64,000 nucleotides of DNA from NCBI GenBank assembly GCA_015680685.1, contig MNCI01001419.1:32997-96996 (forward strand). Reading direction: 5' to 3'. This DNA comes from Gnetum montanum (taxonomy: Eukaryota > Streptophyta > Gnetopsida > Gnetales > Gnetaceae). Below the pieces are notes generated by a model. That model searched no databases. It had not been told where the DNA came from and was given only the letters and a program-made list of their open reading frames with translations. Every line of letters starts with the position of its first letter. Within the stretch, counting starts at the first letter, position 1. Below are positions 21,769 to 33,339 of this stretch, piece by piece. Both the position numbers and the translations under genes were made by a program.

Positions 21769-22582
21769 GAAAACTGTAACGATAGAAAATGTAGGCAGCT
21801 GGAAATACCGACCGAGGTTCCATGTATATAGTTTTAACCATGGATCCACGCGAGGGCTATGCTGGAAACAGCGAATCTACAGTGCCATGAACAGTCTTGT
21901 CGATCAGACAGGGACTTACAGGTCAGTAAAACGATGAAGATTACAGATTTTTGCGTTGCTTCGATTTGATTTGAGGGATCGTGAAATGGGAGGAAAACAA
22001 CGTGGATGGATCGCTACGATGATAACGTCAAACACGTCGAAGAGATGCTAATTAGGAGAGAAACGCGTGATTTTCAAAGATCTATGTTTCAATTTTTGGA
22101 AGAATGTATGATTTGTATGTCACGTTACAATGGGAGAGACCCCCAATAACTTGATGCAAAAAATGAGCACAAAACAACAAGGAAACTGTCCAGACAGAAG
22201 TCTGATCTACCTCGCAGGCCAAAGCTGGGATGCAAGGATGGTCAAGCTCTGAGGTCTGCCAATCAACTGTTTCTGACCGGTAGAGTCTGCAAACTGGGCA
22301 AGACGATCTCACAATCCCTGGTCGGCTTCTTTGCTTCGAGTAGGTTCTGCTCAGGGCAGCAATCGCTAATGAAGAAAGTCGTATCTTCCCCAAAGGATTG
22401 ATCTCTCTTGTTGCTAAGGCTCAAGCGTACTGTGCTCTATTCTTGCTGAAGGATGGTGCTGTTGGCAGTTGCCAAAAGGTTGCTCTTTGTTTCTCTACTC
22501 AAGGTGATAAGTGCTTCCTTGCTCAGAGAATGCTCTTGCCCTCTTGATTTTCTGCTACTCTCCTGTATCTTTGTCAACTGGT

Positions 22583-22592
22583 CTATTTATAG
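22583..22592 (-). promoter_or_regulatory. TATA box of the Tat-like 5' LTR
   Basis: Minus-strand CTATAAATAG, about 600 bases inside the LTR and downstream of the hairpin cluster. It is conserved in the other LTR at 6794-6803. Confidence 0.5.
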
Positions 22593-22687
22593 GCTGCGGG
22601 GTCCCATAAAAAGGCGCAACCCTGATGACGCGGGTCCCGGATATTTTGGGTTCCATTGACACGACCATTTTAAGTCAGACTGTGACT

Positions 22688-22719
22688 ACGCACAACACGC
22701 TCGTTTGCGTGTTGTGCGT
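22688..22719. repeat. Perfect 13-bp inverted repeat in LTR U3
   Basis: acgcacaacacgc, a six-base loop tcgttt, then gcgtgttgtgcgt. Both arms pair without mismatch. The partner LTR copy (6899-6930) has lost several pairs by transitions. Confidence 0.85.
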
Positions 22720-22838
22720 GTGAAGAGCAGGTACATGTTGAGCGTGTTTCAATTTCTTTCAGGCTATATTACACTCATTCGCGTTGTGTCGCGTGTATGA
22801 GCGTAATCCAGTATAAAAAGAATAGGCTCAAAATTGTC

Positions 22839-23105
22839 TTACGCTCACTACGCCGCTGCGCGTAACGAAGCATATACAATGTCTTATTTACGCTCACTAC
22901 GCAGCCGCGCGTAACGAAGCGTAAAGAATGTCTAGCCTTAGTGATGAAATACGCAATGGTACGCACCGCCGCGTAGCGAGCGTAAAGACAATTTTTCCAT
23001 ATGCCATGAGAAAAAGTGTCGAACTGTTGTGCTTCTCTAGACTCTGCCTTCACCTATTTTGGAGCTTATTACGTTCATTACGCTGCCGTGCGTAATAGAG
23101 CGTAA
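22839..23105. repeat. Array of four imperfect palindromes in LTR U3
   Basis: Palindromes at about 22839-22874, 22888-22924, 22950-22984 and 23069-23105 share arms like TTACGCTC and GAGCGTAA (or AAGCGTAA) around a GC-rich centre such as acgcagccgcgcgt. The same array is at 7050-7316 in the other LTR. Confidence 0.75.
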
Positions 23106-23192
23106 ATTTGTCCTTGAACAAAGCTGATGCGCGCTCTCGCTTGAATTGCAAATCTTTGCCTGAGGTCGACTTGTAATTTTCACGGTGTTTCA

Positions 23193-23280
23193 CCCACCAC
23201 CGGTCACGGACTGGATTAACACTAGTTGGGGTTCGGTGCAGCTCAGCTCCCCTCCAGAACAGAAACAGACCCTGCCTTAA
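23193..23280 (+). pseudogene. Detached 3' end of LINE ORF1
   Basis: Starts with the right TSD copy CCCAC. Read in the ORF1 frame that was cut at 5985, it stays open until TAA at 23278-23280, adding under 30 codons. It shows that the Tat-like element landed near the end of ORF1, not in the spacer. Confidence 0.6.
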
Positions 23281-23420
23281 AAAGGAATGACAGTATCTCT
23301 TCACGCGGCGAACGTTGGACGACCAGACATCCACGCTCACCAGCAAAAGGCCACGCAGCTCTTCTTGGATTTGGGAGTGCAGCCCACGCTCCAGGAGGTG
23401 TACCACCGTTCCCTGTCTCC

Positions 23421-26400
23421 ATGAGGGTCCTCTCCTGGAACTGCAGGGGCCAGGGTACCCCTTACAAATGACATACCCTGCATTTTTTAGTGCGCGATGA
23501 AAAGTGTGACATTGTATGCTTGTAAGAAACAAAATTACAGCAGACGGAGACCCAGACTCTCCAGTGGCCGGGGTGGCACAGCCACCAGGCGCCCAGCAGG
23601 GGGTGTGCAGGCGGTCTTGCAATCCTCACCAAGGTGGACTCATACGTCCTAGATACATCTGAATGGTGCATTACGGTGCATCTACCTGGGTCAGACGTGT
23701 GGGTTACCAATGTGTACGGCGCCCAAGGATGGCAGGCGCGAGTTTAGGAGCTCTACCGGGTCACGGCGCTGGTTCCCAAGAAGGCCAGCTGGTTACTGAT
23801 TGGTGATTTTAACCAGCAACTCTTCTCCTGGGAAAAGACCGAAGACACTTGGGCTGAGCCCCCCGGGGCAACAGAAATGCTTGCCCTCTTACAGCAGTTT
23901 GATCTGATAGACTTGGAAATCACCGACTACAATTTCACCTGGAGCAACCGCAGACAAGGTGCCGCGAGGTCCTGTCCCAGATTGACCCTGTGTGGGCCAG
24001 TGAGAAGCTGCTGACTGATTGGGACCTCCAGGCTTACGGAGGTGCCTACATGGCCTCCGATCACAGGCCCATTTTCTGCAATTTGGAGCGTGGGGAGTTC
24101 CAACGCCCGCGCACCTTCCGTTTCGAGCGCACCTGGATCCGCAAGCCATGGCTTGGAAAAATGGTGTAGGACATCTGGAAAAATTACAACGCATTGGTGG
24201 ACCCACGCAAATTTCTCAAGAATGGGTTGAAAACGCTAAAACAGAAAATTAAAAATATCAACCCAACAGAGAAATATCGGTTCAAAACCTGCCGAAGTCA
24301 GTTGCAGGCCAAATTGCAGGTGATCCAATCATAGCAGGAGCAGCACGTGAGCAAGGTCGACCATGCCAGGGAGGAGCTCACCCTTCAGGCCGAGCTTCAA
24401 CTCCTTCACCACAAGGAGGAGGAGTACTGGCGCCAATGGGCCCATGTGCAGTGGTTGCGAGAGGGGGATCGGCACACCAAATTTTTTTTCTCGGCTGCGA
24501 AGGCCCTCCGTGGTGCTGGGAATGGACTGATGCAACGCCTCCTGCAGGACGAGGCTCCTCCATGCCCCAACAACCTCCTGCATTACTGGCAGCAGGTCTG
24601 GGACTGGTAGCCAACGGTCCCCATTTCGGTGCCCATGGACAAAATTTTAAATCTGGCTGATAATTTTCGGCTCCTGCAGCCTTTCACGCGTCAGGATTTG
24701 CACGCGGCGCTGCAGCAAATGCCAACGAACAAGGCACCTGGGCCAGATGGTTGGCCCATTGAATTCTTCATGAATTTTGAGGATGTTCTCGGGAAGAACC
24801 TGCTGGACGCATTTAACCACATGTTGGCCTGGCGGCAGGTCAGAAAAGAAATTAACTGCTCGCATGTGGTTTTAATCCCGAAGACGGAGAATCCCACTTC
24901 CCCAGGCCATTTTCGTCAAATCGGGGTCTACAACGCTCTGCTGCGACTTTTTTCTCGCCTGCTCGTGGCCAGGCTGTGACCGCTCATGACGCACCTTGTT
25001 GGTAAGCACCAAGCTGCCTTTCTGAAGGGCTGTTACCTTCAGGACCAGGTTCTGCTACTTCAGGAGATTCAACACTCCCTTAGGAAGGCCAAGCTTCCGG
25101 GCCTCTACCTCAAGTTGGACATTACCAAGGCCTACGATTCCGTCAGTTGGGTCACCTTGAGATCGATTTTACTTGCTAAAGGATTTGACCTCGCCTTTGT
25201 TGAACTCTTCCTATAGATCCAGTAGGGAGGCCGGTACTCGTTAGATATTGATGGTCAATTGTGGGGCTTTCATGGAACAGGACGCGGGCTTCGCCAAGGA
25301 GACCCGCTATCCCCGCTCCTTTTCCTGATGATGATGGACCTCCTGCACACCTACTGTACAGAAGAAGGGGTCCAGGGGTTAAATGTGCACGGCATTCATT
25401 GTCTCACTGCACATTTTGCGGATGACACCATGATATACACCAGGGCCACGGTCCCGCAGGCTAGGGCAATTCAGAGGGCCCTAGATCGGCTGCACAAGGA
25501 AGTGGGCTTGGTACTCAATCCCGGGAAATCGGCTTTATTCTTCACCCACGTCATCCCTTGGTGCGCAACAAAATTATCCAAATCCTGGGGATTCTCCCAG
25601 GGGAGGCGGATGACAAGTATCTGGGCATCCCCATGCATAACTGGCACAGGCAACGAACCTGGCAGGCGCTCATTGCGAAAATTCAGAAACGCGCAGCCCA
25701 CTGGACAAATAAATTCATGTCCTGCAAGGGAAAGATGGTGCTGGTGTCTGCGATGTCGGGGACCATGGCGAGGTTTGCTGCCTCGATGGCCTCCCCACCC
25801 CTCGGAGCCATCACCAAGATCGACCAGACTATCTGTGATTTTGTTTGGTCTGGCGGTAAGGGGGGTAAAAAGTTGCACCTCCTGGCTTGGTCCAAAATCA
25901 CGCGGCCCCGGTACGCCGGAGGTGTTGGCCTCCTCCCCTTCGCGCTGGAGGCTACCCTGGGGCGTCATAGACTCCTGCAATGCCTCGTCACAAACAACGA
26001 TGATCCCTCCCTCTGGGTTCAAATCCTGAGGAAGAAGTACAGCCCCTGGACGGCAGCCAACACAGACTCCCACATTTGGAGATAGCTCTGCGCGCAGGTG
26101 CGATTGATGGACAGCGTGGAAGGAATCCACCTGCACCCACGTCAGCTCCTGCAGAAACTATTCCTAGCTGATCCGTGGTGGATGCGGCTGTGAAAGGGTA
26201 TCCTCCCGGAGAAAATCAAAACCTTCGGGTGGCTAATCCTCCACTAGGTCCTTCGAGTTCGCGTTGTTCTGAAGTCCAGGGGCATGGGCATCAATACGCA
26301 GTGCCCTTTATGCAATCAGCATGACGAAACGCTGCAGCACTTCATCCTTGATTGTCAGGTGACCGCGCAGCTCTGGAAAATGGCCGGGCTCCGCACCCCA

Positions 26401-26505
26401 GAGTTCTTGGGCAACTCGGCAACGCTCGCCGTGCTCTGGGTCCTGTGGCTGGCCAAGAATGATTGCATTTTCAAAGGTGCAGCACTCCCCCCCCCCCCAT
26501 GAGCA
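23421..26505 (+). pseudogene. LINE ORF2: endonuclease, reverse transcriptase, zf-RVT
   Basis: Begins MRVLSWNCRGQG (APE-type endonuclease, N-terminal motif), then ETKLQQTE, GGLAILTK, LIGDFNQ and ASDHRPIF, the endonuclease blocks up to about 24080. RT follows: NKAPGPDGWPIEFF (24700s), LKLDITKAYDSV, RGLRQGDPLSPLLF (25290s) and FADDTMIY (25413-25436). After a frameshift near 25550 the C-terminal domain continues (DDKYLGIPM, FVWSG). A zinc-binding CPLCNQHDETLQHFILDC (zf-RVT) is at about 26300-26355. At least ten stops and two frameshifts; not functional. The protein nicks DNA and primes reverse transcription on the nick. RQGDPLSP marks it as L1-type. Confidence 0.85.
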
Positions 26506-27117
26506 TCCTTTACATGAAGATTACTAAGCTTTGGGATGAAATTTCCTCCACCATGGCTCCTTAGACAACATTTGATGCTTCCAAGCCGCAGGCGAGAACG
26601 CGGCGGGGCTTCAGGGGGGTCACTTCGCAAGGCCAGACCATCCCCCATGACGTTACCCAGGGGAGGGGTGAGAGAGGAATCCAGATCCCGACGGAGGAGA
26701 GGCATGAGCTTACTGTTGGAACCACTGACATGCTGGGGGAACGAATCCCAAACCCATCACTGCAGGCCTTGATGGAGAGCAACCCCAATCACAGGACCGG
26801 CATCGCCCAAATCATTGAAGAATTCAGATGCCGCAGGGCGGATAGGCCGGGACAGCCTAGCAACTATTAAGTCCACGTCCCTGTCTCACGGTTGGTTGCT
26901 GCCGCTGATTGACAGGGTGCCGGGGAGGGATTTACAATGTGATCCTTGTGGGATGGGTGGTCCTTTGTAGGCGGGGTGGCAATGACAGGGATGCTATAGG
27001 CAGCCCCTGGGAAATTCCTTGACGGGAGTGGGGCCAGTGGCCCTGGCCCATGCTGTACTCTGTATAGCTTCTTTTTTTGAAATATAATTCACTCGACCTT
27101 TTTCAAAAAAAAAAAAA
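26506..27117 (+). other. LINE 3' UTR and A-tail
   Basis: GC-rich non-coding region ending in cgacctttttc plus an A run at 27105-27117. About 26790-26850 and 27035-27104 match the 3' end of the second LINE at 54634-55328 (for example gaccggcatcgccca, then cagggcggat), so both belong to one family. Confidence 0.75.
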
Positions 27118-27128
27118 TTTAATTTGAG
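27118..27128. repeat. LINE target-site duplication, right copy
   Basis: tttaatttgag, identical to 4791-4801. Confidence 0.85.
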
Positions 27129-28885
27129 AATCGTTTCTTCATGATTGTGTTAATAAAAATAAAAATTTGATTTATTAGAAGTTGTAATTAACTTTTTTTG
27201 GTTATTTTCAAGTATTTTTATGGTTAATAACTAGTTATTTTCTAAAATAATTAGTTACTTTATTGAATTAATGAAATGCATGTTTACATAGCAATTATTT
27301 GTCAAAATGGCTAAGTGAACCATAAAGCATGCTTCACCATAGTCTAGGAAAAGAAACTATATAGTTGAAACATAGTCCTCATCATTGAAAAAAAACTCTA
27401 TCTCCACCTCTTGCATAATAGATTATTTTCTTTTCTTGCATTAACCATGACACCAAAGCTTTATGGGGTGGTTCATCCTTTGCCATAGTGAAGAAGGAAA
27501 TTGTAACAAAAATAACATTGCATTTGGCTCTTATGGCTCACTATAAGGTAGTTGCCAATAAATCACTAAGCTTTGAATTGTACATGAATAAACATGAGTG
27601 CTTCAAATATCAATCTTTGCAAAATATTATCTAGTTTTACTAGTATGAAAATTTCTTGGAAAATAAGCTAGTAAAGGATGTCAAGTTCACCCCATTATTA
27701 GAGAAATATAGGCTTAACTCTTTCATGTGGTTTGCATTGTTTGAAGAAAAAACACTAGTGAAGAGTATGATATGACTAGTTCATTTTCCAGTATAAGAAG
27801 ATATGGTGTTTTACACAGTTGTGGAAAATATTATTATAGTTTTGCTTCCATATTATAAAATCTAAGTCAAGATACTAGAGAAGAGTATGATATGACTAGT
27901 ACATTTTCTAGTTTAAGAAAATAAGGTGTCTTACACAGTTGTAGAAAATATTATTATACTTTTGCTTCCATATTATAAAATCTAAGTTGATAATGAAAAA
28001 GGCTTTATATCCCAAGAACTTATTTGTAAAATTGTTTAATTTAAAGGATCTATGAGAGAAATCAGTAAGATGTATCATGGAGAGAGTTTACCTAGGTTTC
28101 CTAAAGTAGCCCTACTTAGGCCTTGTAGCAATCATCTATTTTAAGATCTTCACCAAAAATTAAAAGAATACAATTAGTTTGCAAATGCTTAACTTATTAT
28201 ATGTAGTGGTGAAGACAAATCTCACCATAGATGGGATATTTGTGGTGAACCTTTACAACAATATGTCATATTAATATTTCTCCATCAATCCTTACTTTTC
28301 CTATAGATATTTACTACCCACTTTTGTCAAGGCTTTTGAAAATAATAATGTAAATGAAATCACCATTTTGATAAAAATAAAAAATATAAATTTTCATTTA
28401 GGCTAGATACTATTTATTAAAGCATTTGAGAAAGCCAACTATACCATCATAAAAAATCCAAAAATAAAATAGTCCATGAAGATGCAAATGGAAGGGTGGT
28501 TGGCTATCTATGATAATCAATTGACAGTACAAACAGTGAAGCTAATTCAACAATACCATTGGTTCAAATATGAAGCAACATATTATCAAGCCATCATATT
28601 ATTTTTTTAGAACCAACATTAATAAGTCACTTTTAATAAGTCATTGATAATGAAGTTTTAATCAAGAACACTATCAAAACTAAGGTCATTTAGGTAATTG
28701 CTAAAATTCATAAGAATCATTCCATTATAGTGAATAATGATTTTCTATTTAAATTAATAACATTATATTATAATACAATGGGTTTTCTATTCAAGGCCAA
28801 TGCATTATATTTTCATAAAGAGAAATAATAATAAGTTCTTATTAATGTTTCCACCTAAATTAAAGACATAAATAATTTGTTACAA
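27129..28885. other. AT-rich decayed DNA without recognised gene
   Basis: Short, stop-riddled frames only. It holds a two-copy tandem duplication at about 27751-27988. I recognise no domain. It may be very old retroelement sequence. Confidence 0.5.
27751..27988. repeat. 120-bp tandem duplication
   Basis: The segment with gaagagtatgatatgactag occurs from 27760 and again from 27880, exactly 120 bases apart. The copies agree at most positions through tccatattataaaatctaag. Confidence 0.85.
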
Positions 28886-29001
28886 NNNNNNNNNNNNNNN
28901 NNNNNNNNNNNNNNNNNNNNNNNNNNNNNNNNNNNNNNNNNNNNNNNNNNNNNNNNNNNNNNNNNNNNNNNNNNNNNNNNNNNNNNNNNNNNNNNNNNNN
29001 N
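28886..29001. other. Assembly gap (116 N)
   Basis: A run of N; frames that cross it are meaningless. Confidence 0.99.
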
Positions 29002-29044
29002 CAGAACTAACATCATAGAACTAATAAAAGAATTTTCAACTTTA

Positions 29045-29049
29045 GAGGT
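29045..29049. repeat. TSD of the Athila-like element, left copy
   Basis: GAGGT, identical to 38657-38661 on the other side. Confidence 0.75.
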
Positions 29050-29918
29050 TGATGAGTGGTGATGTACCCCTACGTCCAACCATACGAATCATAGGCATTC
29101 ATGTGTGATCCAGTTAAATTCCACAAACTTTAATTACAAAGTACACTAGAGCTAAATAGTGTGTGCATGTTGTTCGTTCGTTATCTTCCCAGTTCCACTT
29201 GTGGAATGTAATTGTATGGTTAAGTGTGACTGAGGCATAAGATTTTTATTCTTTTTTGTTTTATTAATTTACTTGCCTAGAATAAGAATGAAAGTAAGAG
29301 TGATGAAGTGCTAAGAAAACTATGATCTAATCTAGCCTAACACAAGTAACTATTCCCACTTCTTGGACACATCCTGAACTTTGTATAAACACTGTTGGGT
29401 TGTCAAACACTAACCATTTCTGAGCCACCAAGTGTCACATGTATGTTTGAAGGGATCATGCTTGTGTATTTTAATGAGTTGATTGAGTAATTAGAATTAA
29501 TTACTACATGAATAACATTAATGTAAATTACATGAAATCACAATATATAAATGCATGAGAAAGAAAATCTCAACTACTGCAAGGATGAATCAAAGAGTTC
29601 ATCTTTATTGCCAACACAATGTTGTGTTCATGTACATCAATGCTTAAATAAATATCTATTCACACTTAGATCTCCTATTATGGGCACTTGGAAAATATTC
29701 TAACTCTCAAATAAACAAACTGCAAGAGTTTCACTACTTGCCTACCAAAAACTACTCTAAATTGTGTGCCCAGGGGCTGTATTTATAGACCTGAGAGTAA
29801 CCCTATGATATCGAATGTATGATATCGCATCTTGAGCCATGATATCATGTACCAAATATCATGTACATGATATTGTGGCCACTCTGATATAAGAGTGTAT
29901 GAAAAACACAATTCATTA
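29050..29918 (-). repeat. 3' LTR of Athila-like element
   Basis: Outer edge tgatgagtgg; inner edge attcatta, where the expected TG has become TA on the minus strand. The inner flank read on the minus strand (gttttcattcagttgtggaggta) is the polypurine tract, matching those before 310, 3710 and 62919. Confidence 0.8.
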
Positions 29919-32300
29919 TACCTCCACAACTGAATGAAAACTTGTCCTTGAGTATAGAAGAAGAGGAAGAAGTCTATTACAAAGTATATTAGGAGGTGTG
30001 GACTATTTGACCGACATGCAGAGTGACATAGAGAAAATAGACAAATATGGAAGCACCCAAGCATACAACATTACAATTCTGTACAAAATGAGGTGCTCAT
30101 GACAACAAGAAAGAACACCCTCAGTTCCAAAGAATATACAACCCCTCTTGGAAACAAAATAATGAAGGAGAGGTAGAAGAGATCCAGCGGTCATGAACAA
30201 TCTCTAGTGAGTGATATTACTGCATCCTCCTTGGTGAAGATAGTCTCACTTCCAGTCCATGGTCCCTACTGCAATCACAAAAAAATCAAGGATTAGTATA
30301 TAAAGTGTAACATATAGTGGCTAAATACCTTGTCTTGTTAAGAGGAACAAGTATTTTACAAAGTATATTAGGAGGTGTGGACTATTTGGCTGACATGTAG
30401 AGTGACACAGAGAAAATAGACAAATATGGAAGTGCCCAAGCATATAACATTACAATTCTATACAAAATTGGATGTTCATGATAACAAAAAAGAACACCCT
30501 CAGTTCCAAAGAACATACAACCCCTCTTGGCAACAAAAGAATGAAGGAGAGGTACAAGAGATCTAGCAGTCATGAACAATCTCCTGTGAGTGATATTATT
30601 GCATCCTCCTTGTTGAAGATAGTCTCACTTCCAATCCATGGTCCCTACTGCAATCACAAAAAATCAAGGATTAGTATATAAAGTGTAACATATAGTGGCT
30701 AAATACCTTGTCTTATCAATGATTTTATCTAGCCAAGTTGTGATTGTGATAGATTGGTTGCTTGATAATGTTAGTGGGAAGACTGATGAATGGGTTAAGT
30801 GAGAGAAATGGTCCATAAAATTCAAAAAAAATCTTAACACAAGGAATATTGGATAGAGGGTATAGAAATTCACAACAATAAAGAGAAGGAATTCACCAAA
30901 AATAGTTGTGAAGATGAATACAACTGGATGGCATGGGTGGGATAAATAAATAAAAAGAATTTGATTGTAATAATGTCTAAGGGTAAAGAACTTAACTTAA
31001 CCCAACCAAAAGATATGCAAGTGGGTCCTCCCCAAAGTAGGCATAGGCCTTTTATGCCCTTGCATAACTTCAAACCAAGGAGTCCATGGGCACCATGGAT
31101 GATTAATGGTTATAAAAAATTAAGTACAATAACCCAAAAGTAATTGATGGAGAACTTGACACATCAAACTAGAACATTGCATCAAAACATGAAACTGGTA
31201 GTGAGGTGACACATGAAAAGCATAGATGGATGAGAGAGAGAATGGAATAAAGTTCCTAATTATGGTCACATGAAGTTCCTTGTGGAGTTTTTGATTAAAT
31301 GACTTCTTAGGATCCATCCTTAGTCCAGAAGAAAACCAACCACTTTTACTAACTTTGCATCAACATTCTAAGACTAGTCCATCCCTGAGACATAAGAATG
31401 CTGGCACAAAATAACCACCATTCCAAACTGAAGAGAAAGTAGGAAGTGAAAAAGGACCTTAGTTTCAAGAGATAAGACAAGTCTCATAACTAGTGCTTGT
31501 AGCCCTTTTTATTTGGTCTAAGGGGTGTGCTTTGAATTCCCATGTTTTTTTTTTCAAATGGAAACCACACCATGCAAAGACCCATGCATTTTCACATTTA
31601 TTTTGTCCAAGGGGTATGCTTTAAATCCTCATCTCTTTTTCTTTTCCTTTTTTGGACTTATTTAACTTCCTATTGTAGAATGATGCAGAATGGTGAGAAG
31701 CTCACAAGAACACCCCCGCACACATAAAAATAGAAAAGTATAAAGAATACCACATCCCTTTGAAGCCACACCCTATCCAAACCTTTGATTCCTTCCCAAT
31801 TCAAGAAACTACACAAGTCACCAATTTATTAAAGTTGCATTAATGAAAAAGGGACTGCACATTTCCAAAATAAGGAAAACCATCGAGTATGTGGATGGGT
31901 GGATGATGTGGACTCACTCCTTGTTACATGAAAAGAAACCATGTCCGAGTCATCAGTAATGACATTTAAATTTAGAAACTAGATATCAACAATTAAATTA
32001 CAAATGAAACATACTACCATCAAGTAGCACATTACCATTCTACCTAACACCTTATTAGTAGGAAGAATAGAGAAACACACCAAAAATATATATATATAAA
32101 ATATAAAAGAAAGTAAAAGAGTATTAATAAATATCAAATATACTAACAATGTTGTAAAACAAAAACTTAGAAAAGATCAATAACCTAAAAAACAAAAAAG
32201 ATGTAAAACAAATATGTAAAACAAGAATATGAAAACAAAAAGTTGTAAAACCAAAAATGTGTAAAAAAAAAAGTTAAAAGACTAAGGAGCTATGTAGAGT
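29919..32300 (-). other. 3' non-coding region of Athila-like element
   Basis: No convincing coding frame. It carries a 379-bp tandem duplication at 29979-30715. A conserved stretch at about 30980-32345 also occurs in plus orientation at 58180-59420 and in minus orientation at about 39940-41060. On the minus strand the region opens with a second purine-rich block, agtcatgggggagatgg (near 32315-32330). Confidence 0.6.
29979..30715. repeat. 379-bp tandem duplication
   Basis: The sequence from acaaagtatattaggaggtg (29980s) through ggctaaataccttgtctt is repeated from about 30358, 379 bases on, with perhaps 5% differences. Each copy holds a minus-strand frame of 65 codons with matching translations (MFMTA.SL.PLLH), a result of the duplication rather than evidence of a gene. 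Confidence 0.85.
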
Positions 32301-32926
32301 GTTAATATGGGTAGCCATCTCCCCCATGACTAAGTTGCAAGGGGGAGATTGAAAAGATCACGTGTAGTTTTCCATCTAGCAAGGCGTTTGTTGAGTTGGT
32401 TGGCTTGGGCTCATGGAAGGGTTTCACTTCTTGGATGTTGACTAATTGTTTCTTATCTAGGATATCAGGTTTATAGATAATCATTACCCCAAATGAAAAA
32501 GTCTCATTACTAATGTAAGGTCCTTCTCACAGCATTTGAAATTTGGTTTTTTGGGGTACATGTGTAGGATTCCAGTAGAGAACCTTGTCACTTGGTTGAA
32601 ACTTGACTTTTTTTGAGGTCATGGCATGTCTTGTTGAATTCCTTATGCATTTCATTGGATGATTATCCAATTTTCATCTAGCAAGTTGAATGGTCTTCAC
32701 AAGGACTTTCATGAGCATCCTAGAGAATGCATAGTTGATCCATATTAGGGACACACCAGTGTACTAGGCCATCAGGACAAATTTTGTAAAGGTTCCCATT
32801 AATTAATATGAAGTACTTGACCTGGTGAAGAAACTATTATTTATTTTTGGTGTCTAGCCTTTGCAGTAGTTCTTGCTTGAGCAGATAAGTCAAGATGGTG
32901 TCATACCATTTTGGTTCATTAAGCAT
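32301..32926 (-). pseudogene. Integrase remnant, core missing
   Basis: Right to left: a piece like the segment before the integrase zinc finger (LYKICPDGLVHWCVP in a broken frame), then directly a piece like the integrase C-terminus (CHDLKKSQVSTK, then a WNPTH-like block and EVKPFHEPK). The central D-D-E core, normally over 300 codons, is not between them. An internal deletion is the simplest reading. Confidence 0.45.
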
Positions 32927-33319
32927 TTACACATTAATAGCCCCCGCAAGGAGAGATTCATTAGGGAACTGATCTGATAAGGATCTCTCTTTCTCCTTGT
33001 CATCCCATCTTAGTTGTGATAGGTGGTCAGTGACCACATTATCTACACCTTTTTGATCTACCATCGTGAGATCAAACTCTTGCAAAATCACAAGCCATCG
33101 TATGACACAGGGACTCACCATTGGTTTATTCATTAGAAATTGAATGATGCTATGATCTGAGTGTACAAACACTTTATAGCCAAGCACATAGTGCCTAAAC
33201 TTCTCTAATGTGAACACCACTACCATCAACTCCTTTTCTATGGTGGTGTAGTTCAATTGTGCACCTTCAATACTTTGGCTTGCGTAATGAATGTAATATG
33301 AATGTTTTTTATCATTCAT
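32927..33319 (-). pseudogene. Ty3/gypsy RNase H
   Basis: The frame from 33319 reads YYIHYASQSIEGAQLNYTTI, then EKELMVVVFTLEKFRHYVLG, then SDHSIIQFLMNKP, matching the gypsy RNase H core and its C-terminal LEF-like strand. About 130 codons are open. The residues just before (toward 33360) encode the preceding strand in a broken frame. It degrades RNA in the RNA-DNA hybrid during reverse transcription. Confidence 0.85.
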
Positions 33320-33339
33320 CTATGTAAGCACTACCTCCA

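Larger units (their letters stand above)
5986..23192 (-). mobile_element. Ty3/gypsy retrotransposon, Tat/Ogre-like, nested in LINE ORF1
   Basis: Two LTRs of identical length (1418 bp), a 5-bp TSD, a PBS beside the right LTR, and gag, protease, RT, RNase H, a second RNase H-like domain and integrase in that order on the minus strand. The second RNase H-like domain and the gag zinc finger of form C-x2-H-x4-GH-x4-C are typical of the Tat lineage. At 17.2 kb it is far larger than ordinary gypsy elements, as Ogre elements are. The extra length consists of a plus-strand gene (12862-17005) between protease and RT, plus tandem-repeat blocks at 8.5-8.97 kb and 17.2-17.5 kb. LTR divergence by eye is roughly 5-10%, mostly transitions. 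Confidence 0.85.
21775..23192 (-). repeat. 5' LTR of Tat-like element
   Basis: Minus-strand 5' LTR, TGAAACACCG... to ...CTATCGTTACA, 1418 bp, same length as its partner. It contains a TATA box (22583-22592), a perfect 13-bp hairpin (22688-22719) and four TTACGCTC/GAGCGTAA-type palindromes (22839-23105). Confidence 0.85.
4802..27117 (+). mobile_element. L1-type LINE (split by a nested Ty3/gypsy element)
   Basis: The insertion has an 11-bp TSD (4791-4801 and 27118-27128), an ORF1 with a DUF4283-like domain, an ORF2 with endonuclease, RT and a C-terminal zinc-binding domain, and an A-tail at 27105-27117. Excluding the 17.2-kb guest and one TSD copy, the LINE is about 5.1 kb. ORF1 begins within a base or so of the 5' junction, so the 5' UTR is missing and the copy is probably 5'-truncated. 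Several stops and small frameshifts make it inactive. It is much richer in G+C than its AT-rich surroundings. Confidence 0.85.

Noticed and set aside
30003-30579. Paired 65-codon minus frames as a small gene family
   Set aside because: They are the two copies of a 379-bp tandem duplication in a retroelement's non-coding region.
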